A stretch of DNA of 64,000 nt, from contig CACYQN010000014.1 of assembly GCA_902776565.1 (NCBI GenBank), forward strand, positions 1 through 64,000. Direction: 5' to 3'. A program made the position numbers and the translations under genes. Below the pieces are notes generated by a model. The model worked only from the letters and a program-made list of their open reading frames with translations, had not been told where the DNA came from and made no database searches. This document shows, piece by piece, positions 55,962 through 63,973 of this stretch; position 1 is the stretch's first letter, and each line of letters begins with the position of its first letter. The DNA comes from an uncultured Bacteroidia bacterium (lineage in GTDB: Bacteria > Bacteroidota > Bacteroidia > Bacteroidales > ML635J-15).

Positions 55962-56702
55962 TTGAAGAAACTTTTGCTGTCCATATTGCCGCTTTTGTTT
56001 GTGGTGTCTTCGTTCGCGCAGAGGGAGAGACCGTTGAACCTGCCTAAACTTGATGCCCAGACTGTGCATTTCGGCTATTCGCTTGGGCTTAATACTATGG
56101 ACTTTACAATTCGTCCTGCCGACAGGTTTCTTACTCAGGCGCTTGATACTATTTATGGTGTCGAGGTAGGCAGGTTTGTTGGATTCAACATTAACATAAT
56201 TTCAAATTTCAGGTTGGCGGAATATTTGGATTTCCGTTTTCTGCCGGGACTTGTCTTCGGTCAGCGCGATTTGCATTACAAGTGCTTGAAAAAAGGTGAG
56301 ATATGGCGGCATACCATGATGATTGAATCAACATTCATCGATTTTCCTATTCAGCTCAAATACAAGGCGGCGCGAATAAGCAACTGGAGGCCTTTCCTTA
56401 CTGCTGGTGCATCGGCTCGATTAGACATGGCGTCGCAGAAAAAGATAAAGCCTGAGGAATATCCGAAGATTCGTCTGCGCCGTTTCGATGTGTATTACGA
56501 AATTGGTGCTGGTGTGGATTTCTTCCTCGAATACTTTATGTTCGGCATTGAACTTAAGGCTTCGTGGGGAATATTGAACGATGTGGTTTACGACGGTTCG
56601 CAGTATGCAGGTTATTTCAAGCGGTTGAATTCCAGAATGTTGCTTATATGCTTCAATTTCGAGGGAGGAAAACTTGATTTCATAAGGAAACACAGAAAAT
56701 AA
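55962..56702 (+). CDS. porT: Type IX secretion outer-membrane protein PorT (SprT-like)
   Basis: PorT/SprT is an outer-membrane beta-barrel protein needed for T9SS export in Porphyromonas and Flavobacterium. The 246-aa protein begins with a signal peptide (KKLLLSILPLLFVVSSFAQ) and continues NLPKLDAQTVHFGYSLGLN TMDF, where HFGxxLGxNTMDF is the PorT-like signature. Beta strands alternate throughout (FRFLPGLVFGQRDLHY, FDVYYEIGAGVDFFLEYFMF). I choose TTG 55962 as start: the ATG at 55887 would add 25 residues unlike a signal peptide and would lie upstream of a -7 box. The stop overlaps the next ATG (TAATG). It is the only T9SS machine part seen in the window and supports the sorting-domain calls. 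Confidence 0.82.
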   Translation: MKKLLLSILPLLFVVSSFAQRERPLNLPKLDAQTVHFGYSLGLNTMDFTIRPADRFLTQALDTIYGVEVGRFVGFNINIISNFRLAEYLDFRFLPGLVFGQRDLHYKCLKKGEIWRHTMMIESTFIDFPIQLKYKAARISNWRPFLTAGASARLDMASQKKIKPEEYPKIRLRRFDVYYEIGAGVDFFLEYFMFGIELKASWGILNDVVYDGSQYAGYFKRLNSRMLLICFNFEGGKLDFIRKHRK

Positions 56703-58246
56703 TGCTTCAGGAAGCCGATTTCATTTTTTATCCGGAACAACTTTACAACAGGGCTTTTGTCCTGAAATCCATAGTAAGACAGTTTGGTTGCCAAGAATCC
56801 GACATTTCTGCTTATCGCATTGTGCGCAAGTCGATTGATGCACGCAAAGGTGTAAAGTTCAATGTGCGCTTGCAAGTTGCAATGCAAGGCGATGATTTGC
56901 CCGACCTCTATGGTATTTTTGTTTTCAGGGATGTTTCTGTTTGTCGGCCTGTGACTATCATTGGTGCTGGACCTGCGGGTTATTTTGCTGCCTTGCAGTG
57001 CATTCTGTCGGGACTGAAGCCTGTAGTTTTTGAGCGTGGCAAGTCGGTTGACGAACGCAAGTACGACATTGCCGCTCTTAATTCCAGCGGTGTGCTTAAT
57101 CCCGAATCAAACTATGCCTTTGGCGAGGGCGGAGCTGGCACCTATTCCGACGGCAAGTTGTTCACACGAAGCAAAAAGCGTGGCAATGTGACCGAAGTCT
57201 TGCAGCTACTGCATTATTTCGGTGCCGACGAGGATGTCTTGTTCGAGGCTCATCCGCATATTGGAACCGATAGGCTTCATTCTATAATGCGCAATATCAG
57301 GAACAAAATCATTGACTGTGGAGGAGAAATCCATTTTTCATCGAAACTTACTGGAATTAAGGTAGTTGCAGAAAGGGTTAATAGCATTGTCATCAATGGT
57401 TCAGATGAATATCCTTGCGAAAATCTAATTCTTGCAACTGGACATTCTGCTCGTGATGTTTACTATATGCTTAATTCTCAAGGTGTTCAGCTTCGAGAAA
57501 AAGGCTTTGCTATGGGTGTGCGCGTTGAGCATCCGCAGGCTCTAATCGATTCTATTCAATACAAATGCAAGGAACGCCCCAAGTTTCTTCCTGCTGCTTC
57601 GTATTCGCTTGTAAAGCAAGTAGATGGTAGAGGCGTGTATTCATTCTGTATGTGTCCTGGCGGCAAGATTGTTAGTGCAATTACGGAGGAGGAATCCATT
57701 GTGGTCAATGGAATGTCCAATTCTAGGCGAAACTCGCCGTTTGCCAATTCGGGCATTGTGGTCGAGCTGCGTCCCGAAGATTATGCGATGTGTTCTGACA
57801 ACAGGGTATTTTCTGGCTTGGAGTTTCAGAAAAATTTGGAAACGCTTGCTTATCGCAATGCTGGCGGTGCGGCAGTTGCTCCGGCACAGAGGCTTACCGA
57901 TTTTGTGACTGGTAAGATTTCGGGAAACTTGCCGTCGGTGTCGTATGAACCGCGAGTTGTAAGCAGTCCGATGCACTTTTGGATGCCAGAATTTTTGTCA
58001 ACTCGTCTGCGCGAAGGTTTTCGCCAGTTTGACAGGCAGATGCATGGTTTTTTGACAAACGAAGCCGTAGTGGTGGGAGTGGAGTCGCGCACAAGCAGTC
58101 CTTTACAGGTTCTTCGCGATGCGGAGATGATGCGTAGTGCTTCTGTTTCAAATCTTTATCCTTGTGGCGAGGGCGCAGGGTATGCTGGTGGAATAGTCTC
58201 GTCGGCGATAGACGGAATGGAAGCTGTGAAGAGGATAGAAGTCTAA
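56702..58246 (+). CDS. FAD-dependent oxidoreductase (NAD(P)/FAD family, uncharacterised)
   Basis: The 514-aa protein belongs to a group of conserved FAD-dependent proteins of unknown substrate. After an N-terminal domain of about 85 residues (ISAYRIVRKSIDARKG) comes the dinucleotide-binding motif IIGAGPAGYFAALQ, then FGEGGAGTYSDGKLFTR, a family hallmark, and a second FAD-contact segment LILATGHSARDVYYML. The end has GEGAGYAGGIVSSAIDG, the typical C-terminal FAD motif. A cysteine-bearing CMCPGG is present. It is coupled to porT by a one-base stop/start overlap; whether that is functional is unknown. Confidence 0.9.
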   Translation: MLQEADFIFYPEQLYNRAFVLKSIVRQFGCQESDISAYRIVRKSIDARKGVKFNVRLQVAMQGDDLPDLYGIFVFRDVSVCRPVTIIGAGPAGYFAALQCILSGLKPVVFERGKSVDERKYDIAALNSSGVLNPESNYAFGEGGAGTYSDGKLFTRSKKRGNVTEVLQLLHYFGADEDVLFEAHPHIGTDRLHSIMRNIRNKIIDCGGEIHFSSKLTGIKVVAERVNSIVINGSDEYPCENLILATGHSARDVYYMLNSQGVQLREKGFAMGVRVEHPQALIDSIQYKCKERPKFLPAASYSLVKQVDGRGVYSFCMCPGGKIVSAITEEESIVVNGMSNSRRNSPFANSGIVVELRPEDYAMCSDNRVFSGLEFQKNLETLAYRNAGGAAVAPAQRLTDFVTGKISGNLPSVSYEPRVVSSPMHFWMPEFLSTRLREGFRQFDRQMHGFLTNEAVVVGVESRTSSPLQVLRDAEMMRSASVSNLYPCGEGAGYAGGIVSSAIDGMEAVKRIEV

Positions 58247-58267
58247 TAGTCTGTTCAACTGGTCTTC

Positions 58268-59074
58268 CTATTTCATATAGAAGTTCCGCTGTCTCAAGGC
58301 TTCAAATACCATTGCAGAAACGGATGTTGAAACATTCAGCGAATCAATGTATCCTAGCATTGGGATTTTTATGCGATGGTCGGCATTCTCTATCCATTTT
58401 TCGGTAAGTCCTGTGGCTTCGGTGCCAAAGACAAGGGCGGTGCGACCTCTGTAGTCGTATTTGTGGTAAAATTCCGAGGCGCGAAGTTCGGCGGCGTAGC
58501 TTGTGATGTTGTTTTCTCGAAGCCACTTTATGCAACTCTCGAAGTCGGTGCTGACAACATTGTTGCTGAATACGCATCCGAGGCTCGACCTTACCGAGTT
58601 CGGATTGTACACATCGGTATGCGGGTCGCAGATGATAATGCCATCGACTTTTGCCGCATCGCCAATACGGCATATTGCGCCCAAGTTTCCTGGTTTTTCA
58701 ACTGCTTCGAGGATTATGAAAAGCGAATTGTCGTTTACAGGTAGGTCTGACAGTTTCTTGTCGGCAATCTCACCTATAATATATAGTCCGCCGGTGGTTT
58801 CGCGGTACGAAATCTTTGAGAAAACCTCTTCGCTTACTTCATAAACTTCAGCGGTGTCGAATTGCTTGCCGACAAGATTTCTTGCATCTTTTTCGCTTAT
58901 TATTTCGGGGCAGAATAGGATTTTCAAGAATTTTACATTCGAACTTACTGCGAGTTCTGTTTCCTTCTTGCCTTCAATAAGCACAACCTTGTCGGCTCTG
59001 CGTTCTTTCGATTTTGCCTGATATGCTGCAATCTGCTTTATTAGCGGGTTCTTTATGCTGGTTATTGTTGTCAT
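58268..59074 (-). CDS. SpoU/TrmH-family RNA 2'-O-methyltransferase
   Basis: This SPOUT-fold enzyme would methylate a ribose 2'-OH in rRNA or tRNA with SAM. The 268-aa protein has an N-terminal RNA-binding substrate domain (about 1-95, SIKNPLIKQIAAYQAKSKE, VVLIEGKKETELA). The catalytic domain carries motif 1 EAVEKPGNLGAICRIGDA, motif 2 ALVFGTEATGL and motif 3 IPMLGYIDSLNVSTSVS. These define the SpoU class. The modified nucleotide cannot be assigned. It is a single gene on the minus strand, convergent with the oxidoreductase, with a 21-base gap. Confidence 0.94.
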   Translation of the reverse strand: MTTITSIKNPLIKQIAAYQAKSKERRADKVVLIEGKKETELAVSSNVKFLKILFCPEIISEKDARNLVGKQFDTAEVYEVSEEVFSKISYRETTGGLYIIGEIADKKLSDLPVNDNSLFIILEAVEKPGNLGAICRIGDAAKVDGIIICDPHTDVYNPNSVRSSLGCVFSNNVVSTDFESCIKWLRENNITSYAAELRASEFYHKYDYRGRTALVFGTEATGLTEKWIENADHRIKIPMLGYIDSLNVSTSVSAMVFEALRQRNFYMK

Positions 59075-59447
59075 TGCGAAAAAATTATGGGTGTAAAGAT
59101 ATTCTTTTTCAATGGAACATCAATGAAAAAAAATGATTGTCAACTTTGTGAAACCCCTACGGGGTTGGTGTATGATATTTCTGTAGATTATTTATATGCA
59201 ACCTCTAACGAGGTTGTAATTAAGGCTTATCTGCAACATTTTGGTTATGAACAACCATGGGTTTGCATATAATCATCTTTAATACAAATGGTTAATATCG
59301 TTGTTTTATTATGCCTGTTAGGGCATGCATATAAATAGAAAAACATTCGTTTTTCAATTACCCCATTAGGGGTTTCATTATAAAAAATCTTGGAACATTG
59401 CTTCGTAACCCACAGAAACGAATTATTTTTGCAAAAATTTACATACT
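59075..59447. other. Gene-free stretch with four short palindromes
   Basis: Besides the repeat cluster at 59152-59374 it holds the leader of the methyltransferase gene at 59448, with a TATTTTTG -7-like box at 59424-59431. A 61-codon open frame (59087-59272) runs through the repeats and is not believed. Confidence 0.65.
59152..59374. repeat. Cluster of four small palindromes with TAAC-like cores
   Basis: AACCCC-tac-GGGGTT (59152-59166), CAACCTC-taac-GAGGTTG (59199-59216), ATGCC-tgttag-GGCAT (59311-59326) and ACCCC-atta-GGGGT (59361-59374). The outer two have matching flanks in opposite orientation (GAAACCCCTA on plus, GAAACCCCTA on minus). TTATATGCAA near 59191 also pairs with TTTGCATATAA near 59263. 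It has the look of a nested, inverted dispersed element. Confidence 0.72.
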
Positions 59448-60329
59448 ATGGAATATCAGTTGGTTGATGCAGGGCTTTGGAGCGATTACGAGCTTATTGA
59501 CAGCGGTAATTTTGAGAAACTTGAGCGTTTTGGCAAGTATGTGATTCGTCGTCCGGAACCACAGGCAGTATGGGGCAAGGCTTTGTCCGAAAAGGAGTGG
59601 GGCAGTGCCGATGCCCGTTTTGTGCTCGATGTTCAGAATGCCAATGGAGAGAAAGGTCGCTGGACACGCCGTAATGTGCCCGACGAATGGACGATTGGCT
59701 ACAAGCATGGCGATATGAACCTTTCTTTTGTGATGAAGTTCAACACTTTCAAGCATATAGGCGTTTTTCCGGAGCAGGCCGACAACTGGAATTTCATATA
59801 CGACAATGTAAGGCGAATTGCGTCGTCCGACTGCAATGTGCTTAACTTGTTTGCATATACTGGTGGTGCGAGTCTTGCTGCAAGGTCGGCTGGCGCAAAG
59901 GTTTATCATGTCGATTCGGTTCGTCAGGTTGTAAATTGGGCTGCAGAAAACCAAGTGGCAAGTAAACTTGCAGATATTCATTGGGTTGTGGAAGATGCAA
60001 TGAAGTTTGTGAAACGAGAGATTCGTCGTGGCAACAAGTATAGCGGCATAATAATGGACCCGCCGGCATTTGGTCGCGGACCAGCAGGGGAGAAGTGGAT
60101 TCTTGAGGATTCGATTGATGAGATTGTTGGTCTGGCTTCGCAGTTGCTCAAGGAAAAGGATTCGTTTTTTATTCTGAATATGTATTCGATGGGACTGTCG
60201 GCTTTGATTTCAGACAATATTGTAAGGTCGCATTTTGGTAATGTAGATACGCAGTGTGGCGAGATGTTCTTCACCGACATGGCGGGGCGGAGGCTTCCTT
60301 TGGGGACTTTTGTAAGATTTTCAAGATAA
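59448..60329 (+). CDS. Class I SAM-dependent methyltransferase, RlmI-like
   Basis: The 293-aa protein resembles the YccW/RlmI group that methylates 23S rRNA cytosine, or related enzymes. It lacks the extended N-terminal PUA part of RlmI. It shows MKFNTFKHIGVFPEQADNW, the SAM motif VLNLFAYTGGASLAARSAGA, acid loop VYHVDSVRQVVNWAAENQ and catalytic-region IIMDPPAFGRGPAGEKW. The DPPAF block is typical of RNA or protein base/amino methyltransferases in this group. The target RNA is unknown. A T-rich bidirectional terminator follows. Confidence 0.88.
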   Translation: MEYQLVDAGLWSDYELIDSGNFEKLERFGKYVIRRPEPQAVWGKALSEKEWGSADARFVLDVQNANGEKGRWTRRNVPDEWTIGYKHGDMNLSFVMKFNTFKHIGVFPEQADNWNFIYDNVRRIASSDCNVLNLFAYTGGASLAARSAGAKVYHVDSVRQVVNWAAENQVASKLADIHWVVEDAMKFVKREIRRGNKYSGIIMDPPAFGRGPAGEKWILEDSIDEIVGLASQLLKEKDSFFILNMYSMGLSALISDNIVRSHFGNVDTQCGEMFFTDMAGRRLPLGTFVRFSR

Positions 60330-60338
60330 GGTAAAAAC

Positions 60339-60368
60339 AAAAAAAGCGAACTTCTGTTCGCTTTTTTT
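60339..60368. terminator. Bidirectional terminator between methyltransferase and tRNA-His
   Basis: AAAAAAAGCGAAC (60339-60351), TTCT loop, GTTCGCTTTTTTT (60356-60368). It has T-runs on both strands and serves both convergent genes. Confidence 0.92.
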
Positions 60369-60371
60369 GTG

Positions 60372-60446
60372 GGTGGAAGAAGGGATTCGAACCCTCGACC
60401 CTCGGAACCACAATCCGGTACTCTAACCAGCTGAGCTACATCCACC
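60372..60446 (-). tRNA. tRNA-His (anticodon GTG)
   Basis: Read on the minus strand it gives GGTGGATG TAGCTCAG..., D-loop GCTGGTTAGAG, anticodon arm CCGGA-TTGTGGT-TCCGA region with anticodon GTG, and T arm GAGGG-TTCGAAT-CCCTT. The extra G at -1 opposite C73 is the identity mark of tRNA-His. One acceptor pair (T6-T67) is mismatched. It is a single gene with its own terminator. Confidence 0.93.
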
Positions 60447-60551
60447 ATTTTGTGACTGCAAAGATACATTTTTTTTTAATCGCATAGGCTTTTTAGAACT
60501 TTTTTTCTGAAACTTTTCTGCGTGTGTGTATCTTGTTGGTACTAAGGGATA

Positions 60552-61271
60552 TTACTCTTTCTTAGTAGCTTTCTTTGTCACTTTCTTTGTTGTTTCTTTC
60601 GGCTTAGTCTCCTTTTTAGCCGTCTTTTTTTCTTTCGTTTCAGCTTCTTTCGTTGACTTTTTTGCCTTGTTTTCCTTTGTCGTTTTCTTATCTTTGGCTG
60701 TCGATTCCTTCTTTTCCTTTTTCGGTTCTTTCTTGGTTTCCTTCTTTGCTGTCGATTTCGTTTGTGACTTTGAGGTTTTGCTAGTTGCCTTTACCTTGCT
60801 TTCTGCAATTTCTTCATCGTCATCAAAGTCATCGTCATCGTCGAAATCATCGTCGTATTGGCTCTCGTCATCATCCTCCTCATCATCGTCGTCTTCGCCA
60901 TCGTCCTCAATGCCAGGACCGAAAGTCTTTTCTTCTGCGTACTTCTCGTCGAAATCGTCTTCGTCGGAAGTTTCATCTTCAAGGCCTTCTATTTTTTCTG
61001 CATTCAGTTCGTTTTCCTTGATGTCATCTTCTTCATCGTAGTCCTCGGAATCTGAGATAACAATCTTAACCTCGTCGTTGTTGATTCTTATAAGGTACAT
61101 TTTGTCTTCTGTCTCGAAGGGCAATGCGCTTACGAGCATACCGTCCTTATTTGGATATTGAATCAACTTTTCTGCAAAGCCTTGTGGATAAGTAGCTTTT
61201 ATAAGGTCCTTGACTTCTTTGTCCAGTTTGTCGTAGTCCTTGATTACCCTTGGTTTGTTTGTCGTTGCCAT
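60552..61271 (-). CDS. Acidic/lysine-rich tail protein of unknown function (239 aa)
   Basis: Three parts are clear. Residues 1-75 look folded (IKDYDKLDKEVKDLIKATYP, VSALPFETEDKMYLIRI) and resemble a conserved Bacteroidota domain often mislabelled as DNA primase; I rely on memory for this. Residues 75-150 are extremely acidic, with runs of Asp and Glu (EDDGEDDDDEEDDDE). Residues 155-239 are Lys/Thr/Glu repeats (KKETKKEPKKEKKE), histone H1-like. There is no signal peptide or membrane helix. A nucleic-acid or ribosome-binding role through the basic tail, shielded by the acidic stretch, is a guess. The low-complexity tails can vary in length between strains. Confidence 0.8.
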   Translation of the reverse strand: MATTNKPRVIKDYDKLDKEVKDLIKATYPQGFAEKLIQYPNKDGMLVSALPFETEDKMYLIRINNDEVKIVISDSEDYDEEDDIKENELNAEKIEGLEDETSDEDDFDEKYAEEKTFGPGIEDDGEDDDDEEDDDESQYDDDFDDDDDFDDDEEIAESKVKATSKTSKSQTKSTAKKETKKEPKKEKKESTAKDKKTTKENKAKKSTKEAETKEKKTAKKETKPKETTKKVTKKATKKE

Positions 61272-61491
61272 TGTTTTTCAGTTAAGTTTTTTGACGTTTA
61301 AAATTCAGCGGTAAAAGTGAAAAAAATTTTTCTACTACAATAAAAAAAATGAAAAAAAATCATGTTTTGCTAATGTATTGATAATTAATGGTTTAATGGT
61401 ATATGAGTATTGTTTTACTATGAAAAAACATTGAATATTTTATGTGGGCTATGATTTTTACGAAAAACAAAAGTCAAAATATCTGACCTTA

Positions 61492-61899
61492 ATGGTAAAT
61501 TTCTATCTTTACATCGTCATTTTTATCGCAATAATTATGCAAAACAAATCGTCGAAAGAGGTTAGGAGCGAGGTGCTTCTCCAGAGTTCAAAAAGTTGGA
61601 ATAACCAGCCTATGCCAGCTTATATGGAAGGTGTTCCGCAATGTACAATATTGAAGATAACTGTGCCTCCGCATTCTAGATTGGCAACGCATACGCATCC
61701 GATGATGAATGCCGGTGTTGTTGTGAAAGGAGAGTTGCATGTAGTCGATTGCGACGGAAATGAAATAACGCTCCACGAGGGAGAACCTGTGCTCGAATGC
61801 GTTGGCAAACTGCATTATGGTGAGAATCTGACCGACAGCGAAACCGTATTGTATATGTTTTATGCTGGTGTAGTAGGGGCTTCGTTGAGTGAAAAATAG
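61492..61899 (+). CDS. Membrane-anchored or secreted small cupin protein
   Basis: The protein has about 135 aa. A hydrophobic N-terminal segment (FYLYIVIFIAII) could be a signal anchor. A single cupin barrel follows: motif 1 PPHSRLATHTHPMMNAGVVVKGE, with two His in HTHP; a second metal site later, near GEPVLECVGKLHYGENL. Such short cupins are often metal-binding or regulatory, and the reaction is not known. The start at 61492 keeps the hydrophobic helix; ATG 61537 (MQNKSSKEV) would give a soluble protein and is a serious alternative. The upstream open frame from 61444 lacks a good start. Its stop lies 2 bases from the convergent gmk stop. Confidence 0.78.
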   Translation: MVNFYLYIVIFIAIIMQNKSSKEVRSEVLLQSSKSWNNQPMPAYMEGVPQCTILKITVPPHSRLATHTHPMMNAGVVVKGELHVVDCDGNEITLHEGEPVLECVGKLHYGENLTDSETVLYMFYAGVVGASLSEK

Positions 61900-61901
61900 A
61901 A

Positions 61902-62471
61902 CTATTTCTTCAAGAAATCCCCAATCAACTTTTCAGCCTTGGCAAATGTTTCGTCTAACTTGTCGTTCACAAGCACGACATCGAACTTGTCGGAAAACGA
62001 AAGTTCGTAAACGGCCTTGTCGATACGGGTGCGGATGGCTTCCTCGCTGTCGGTGGAACGGTCGCGGAGACGCTTTTCCAAAACCTCGACCGATGGCGGC
62101 ATAACGAACACTGCCAGGGCATTTTCACCGTAATACTTCTTTATATTCAGTCCGCCCTTGACATCCACATCGAAAACGACATTCTTGCCGGCAGCCGTAA
62201 GACGGTCAACTTCCGACTTGAGGCTTCCGTAGAAATGGTCGGCATAAACCTCCTCCCATTCAAGGAAATCGTTGTTCTCTATCTTCTTGCGGAACTCGTC
62301 GGCCGAGAGGAAATAATAGTCCTTGCCATCGACCTCACCTTCACGCTTCTTGCGCGAACAAGCCGAAATTGAAAAACTCAAATTAAACTCGGGCATAGCC
62401 AGCAAATGTTTCACTACCGTTGTCTTGCCTGCACCGCTCGGTGCCGAAAATATTACGACTTTTGGCTTCAT
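61902..62471 (-). CDS. gmk: Guanylate kinase
   Basis: Gmk phosphorylates GMP to GDP with ATP, needed for GTP and for recycling. The 189-aa protein has the P-loop IFSAPSGAGKTTVVKHLL, GMP-binding residues in SISACSRKKREGEVDGKDYYF, and lid-type FVMPPSVEVLEKRLRDRSTDSEEAI. It is full length. Its ATG overlaps the yicC stop, the usual yicC-gmk arrangement in bacteria. The end is 2 bases from the convergent cupin. Confidence 0.97.
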   Translation of the reverse strand: MKPKVVIFSAPSGAGKTTVVKHLLAMPEFNLSFSISACSRKKREGEVDGKDYYFLSADEFRKKIENNDFLEWEEVYADHFYGSLKSEVDRLTAAGKNVVFDVDVKGGLNIKKYYGENALAVFVMPPSVEVLEKRLRDRSTDSEEAIRTRIDKAVYELSFSDKFDVVLVNDKLDETFAKAEKLIGDFLKK

Positions 62472-63349
62472 TACAAAATATTTAGCGATTGTTCCTTAAT
62501 TTTTTCCAACTCATCCTTCATCATTACCACTATTTTCTGCATTTCGGCGTGGTGAGCCTTGGAGCCGAGAGTGTTTATCTCACGCCCCATTTCCTGTGCG
62601 ATGAATCCCAGCTTGCGACCAGCTGCATCCTCCGACTTTGCCGTTTCTATGAAATACTCGCAGTGTTTGCGCAGACGGACTTTCTCCTCGTTTATGTCGA
62701 GTTTCTCAAGATAGTAGATGATTTCCTGCTCGTAGCGGTTTTCGCTGTTCGAATCGTTGAGATTCAGCTCGTTGAGTGCCTGACGAATCTTGTCTTTGAT
62801 AACAGAAATGCGCTCGGCTTCGTACTGCGGTACGCGTCCGAGAAGCGAAAGTATGGAGTCGATTTTTGCAAGCACATCCTTTTCGAGAATGCGACCTTCC
62901 TCCTTGCGGTACTCGCAGCAACGGTCGATAGACTTTTGTATTGCCGACTCAACTGCAGCCCATTCCTCGTCGGTAAGTTCATCGCTACCGTTCAGCTGAA
63001 GTTCGGGCATGCGGATTAATGACGACAGCAGGCTATTGTCGGTTTCGGAAATCGGCACATTGTTTTTGCGGCAATCGTCGGCAAACGACTTGTAGGCGGC
63101 AATCACGGCGGCGGAATTAATGGGGTTCACATTCTGCTCGTTTTCAACCGTTATTGTAAAATCAATCTTTCCGCGCTGCAATCCCTGCGAAAGCATACGG
63201 CGGATGTCGATGTCCTTTTCCTTGTATTGGTTGGGCAGACGGGTGGAAATGTCCGCCGATTTAGAATTTAGGGTTCTAATATCTATAGTAATCTTTTTTC
63301 CGTTGTATTCCAGAAGTTCCCTTCCGAATCCTGTCATTGAGTATATCAT
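62471..63349 (-). CDS. yicC: YicC/YloC-family endoribonuclease
   Basis: This family of RNases cuts single-stranded RNA and helps small-RNA decay in E. coli. The 292-aa protein starts IYSMTGFGRELLEY, the family hallmark, and continues IDIRTLNSKSADISTRLP. The C-terminal domain has the family signature RLRKHCEYFIETAKSEDAAGRKLGFIAQEMGREINTLGSKAHHAEM (divided here at GRK), ending in the helix KDELEKIKEQSLNIL. I start at 63349 rather than the two-codon-longer frame. A TATCTTTG box on the minus strand (plus-strand 63376-63383) is likely its -7 box. It is coupled to gmk. Confidence 0.94.
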   Translation of the reverse strand: MIYSMTGFGRELLEYNGKKITIDIRTLNSKSADISTRLPNQYKEKDIDIRRMLSQGLQRGKIDFTITVENEQNVNPINSAAVIAAYKSFADDCRKNNVPISETDNSLLSSLIRMPELQLNGSDELTDEEWAAVESAIQKSIDRCCEYRKEEGRILEKDVLAKIDSILSLLGRVPQYEAERISVIKDKIRQALNELNLNDSNSENRYEQEIIYYLEKLDINEEKVRLRKHCEYFIETAKSEDAAGRKLGFIAQEMGREINTLGSKAHHAEMQKIVVMMKDELEKIKEQSLNIL

Positions 63350-63412
63350 CAGCAATATCTTTTTTTGTCGAAATGCAAAGATAAAATGTTTTATGCAAAC
63401 GCGCTAATGATT

Positions 63413-63973
63413 TTAGATTTTTTCGTCAGAATCGCATTCCCATTGAGCGATATTGTTTTCGATGTATTCGGCAATGCTGTTCATTTCGGCAGAATCGCGG
63501 ATAATGTGGTCGTAGAATCGGGATTGCCAAGAAAAAGGAATGGCATTTTTGCGAGCAAATGTTGTTGTTGATATTTTTATTCCACGAATTACAGAGGCAA
63601 GATTTTTTGATTGGGGTGCAAATTTATTTATTGGTTCGTCATTTGTAGCGGCGCAATGCATTGCGTCGCTACAGATTTCCGTATTATATTGATTTTCGCC
63701 AATTATTATTATAAAATGCACATGGTTAGGCATTATTACGAACAATGGTATTTCTACATTCATATCTGCTCGAATTTCTGGTGTTTTGGTAATTTGTTCT
63801 TGTAAACATTTTCCGACTTCAGACAAATTCATTACACCATCGGTTATTTCGCCAAAATAATGTTCCTTATCCTTAGTACAAATTGTTATAAAATACATCC
63901 CGCCATTATAATTATGCCATAATGCGCGAGTTGTTATTCTGCGATATTGATTCCAATGATTTCCGTCAGGCAT
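63413..63973 (-). CDS. REP-associated tyrosine transposase (RAYT, Y1/HUH family)
   Basis: This 186-aa Y1 transposase belongs to the group that processes REP palindromes as single strands. It begins with the block YNGGMYFITICTKDKEHYFGEI, has the HUH motif MPNHVHFIIII (about residues 82-92) and the presumed catalytic Tyr in SRFYDHIIRD (about residue 155). Between them the gene contains a 30-base palindrome (63644-63673), translated as CSDAMHCAAT. That is where other family members have a short variable loop; it matches the REP-like type found near 14987. The frame stays open, so the protein may still be active. It is the last full gene before the window edge. Confidence 0.9.
   Translation of the reverse strand: MPDGNHWNQYRRITTRALWHNYNGGMYFITICTKDKEHYFGEITDGVMNLSEVGKCLQEQITKTPEIRADMNVEIPLFVIMPNHVHFIIIIGENQYNTEICSDAMHCAATNDEPINKFAPQSKNLASVIRGIKISTTTFARKNAIPFSWQSRFYDHIIRDSAEMNSIAEYIENNIAQWECDSDEKI
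63644..63673. repeat. REP-like palindrome inside the transposase gene
   Basis: TGTAGCGGCGCAATG pairs with CATTGCGTCGCTACA over 15 bases with one mismatch and no loop. The 30 bases are divisible by three and keep the transposase frame open. Confidence 0.85.

Noticed and set aside
59087-59272. 61-codon open frame on the plus strand
   Set aside because: It runs through the palindrome cluster, has no family motif, and its residues derive from repeat sequence.
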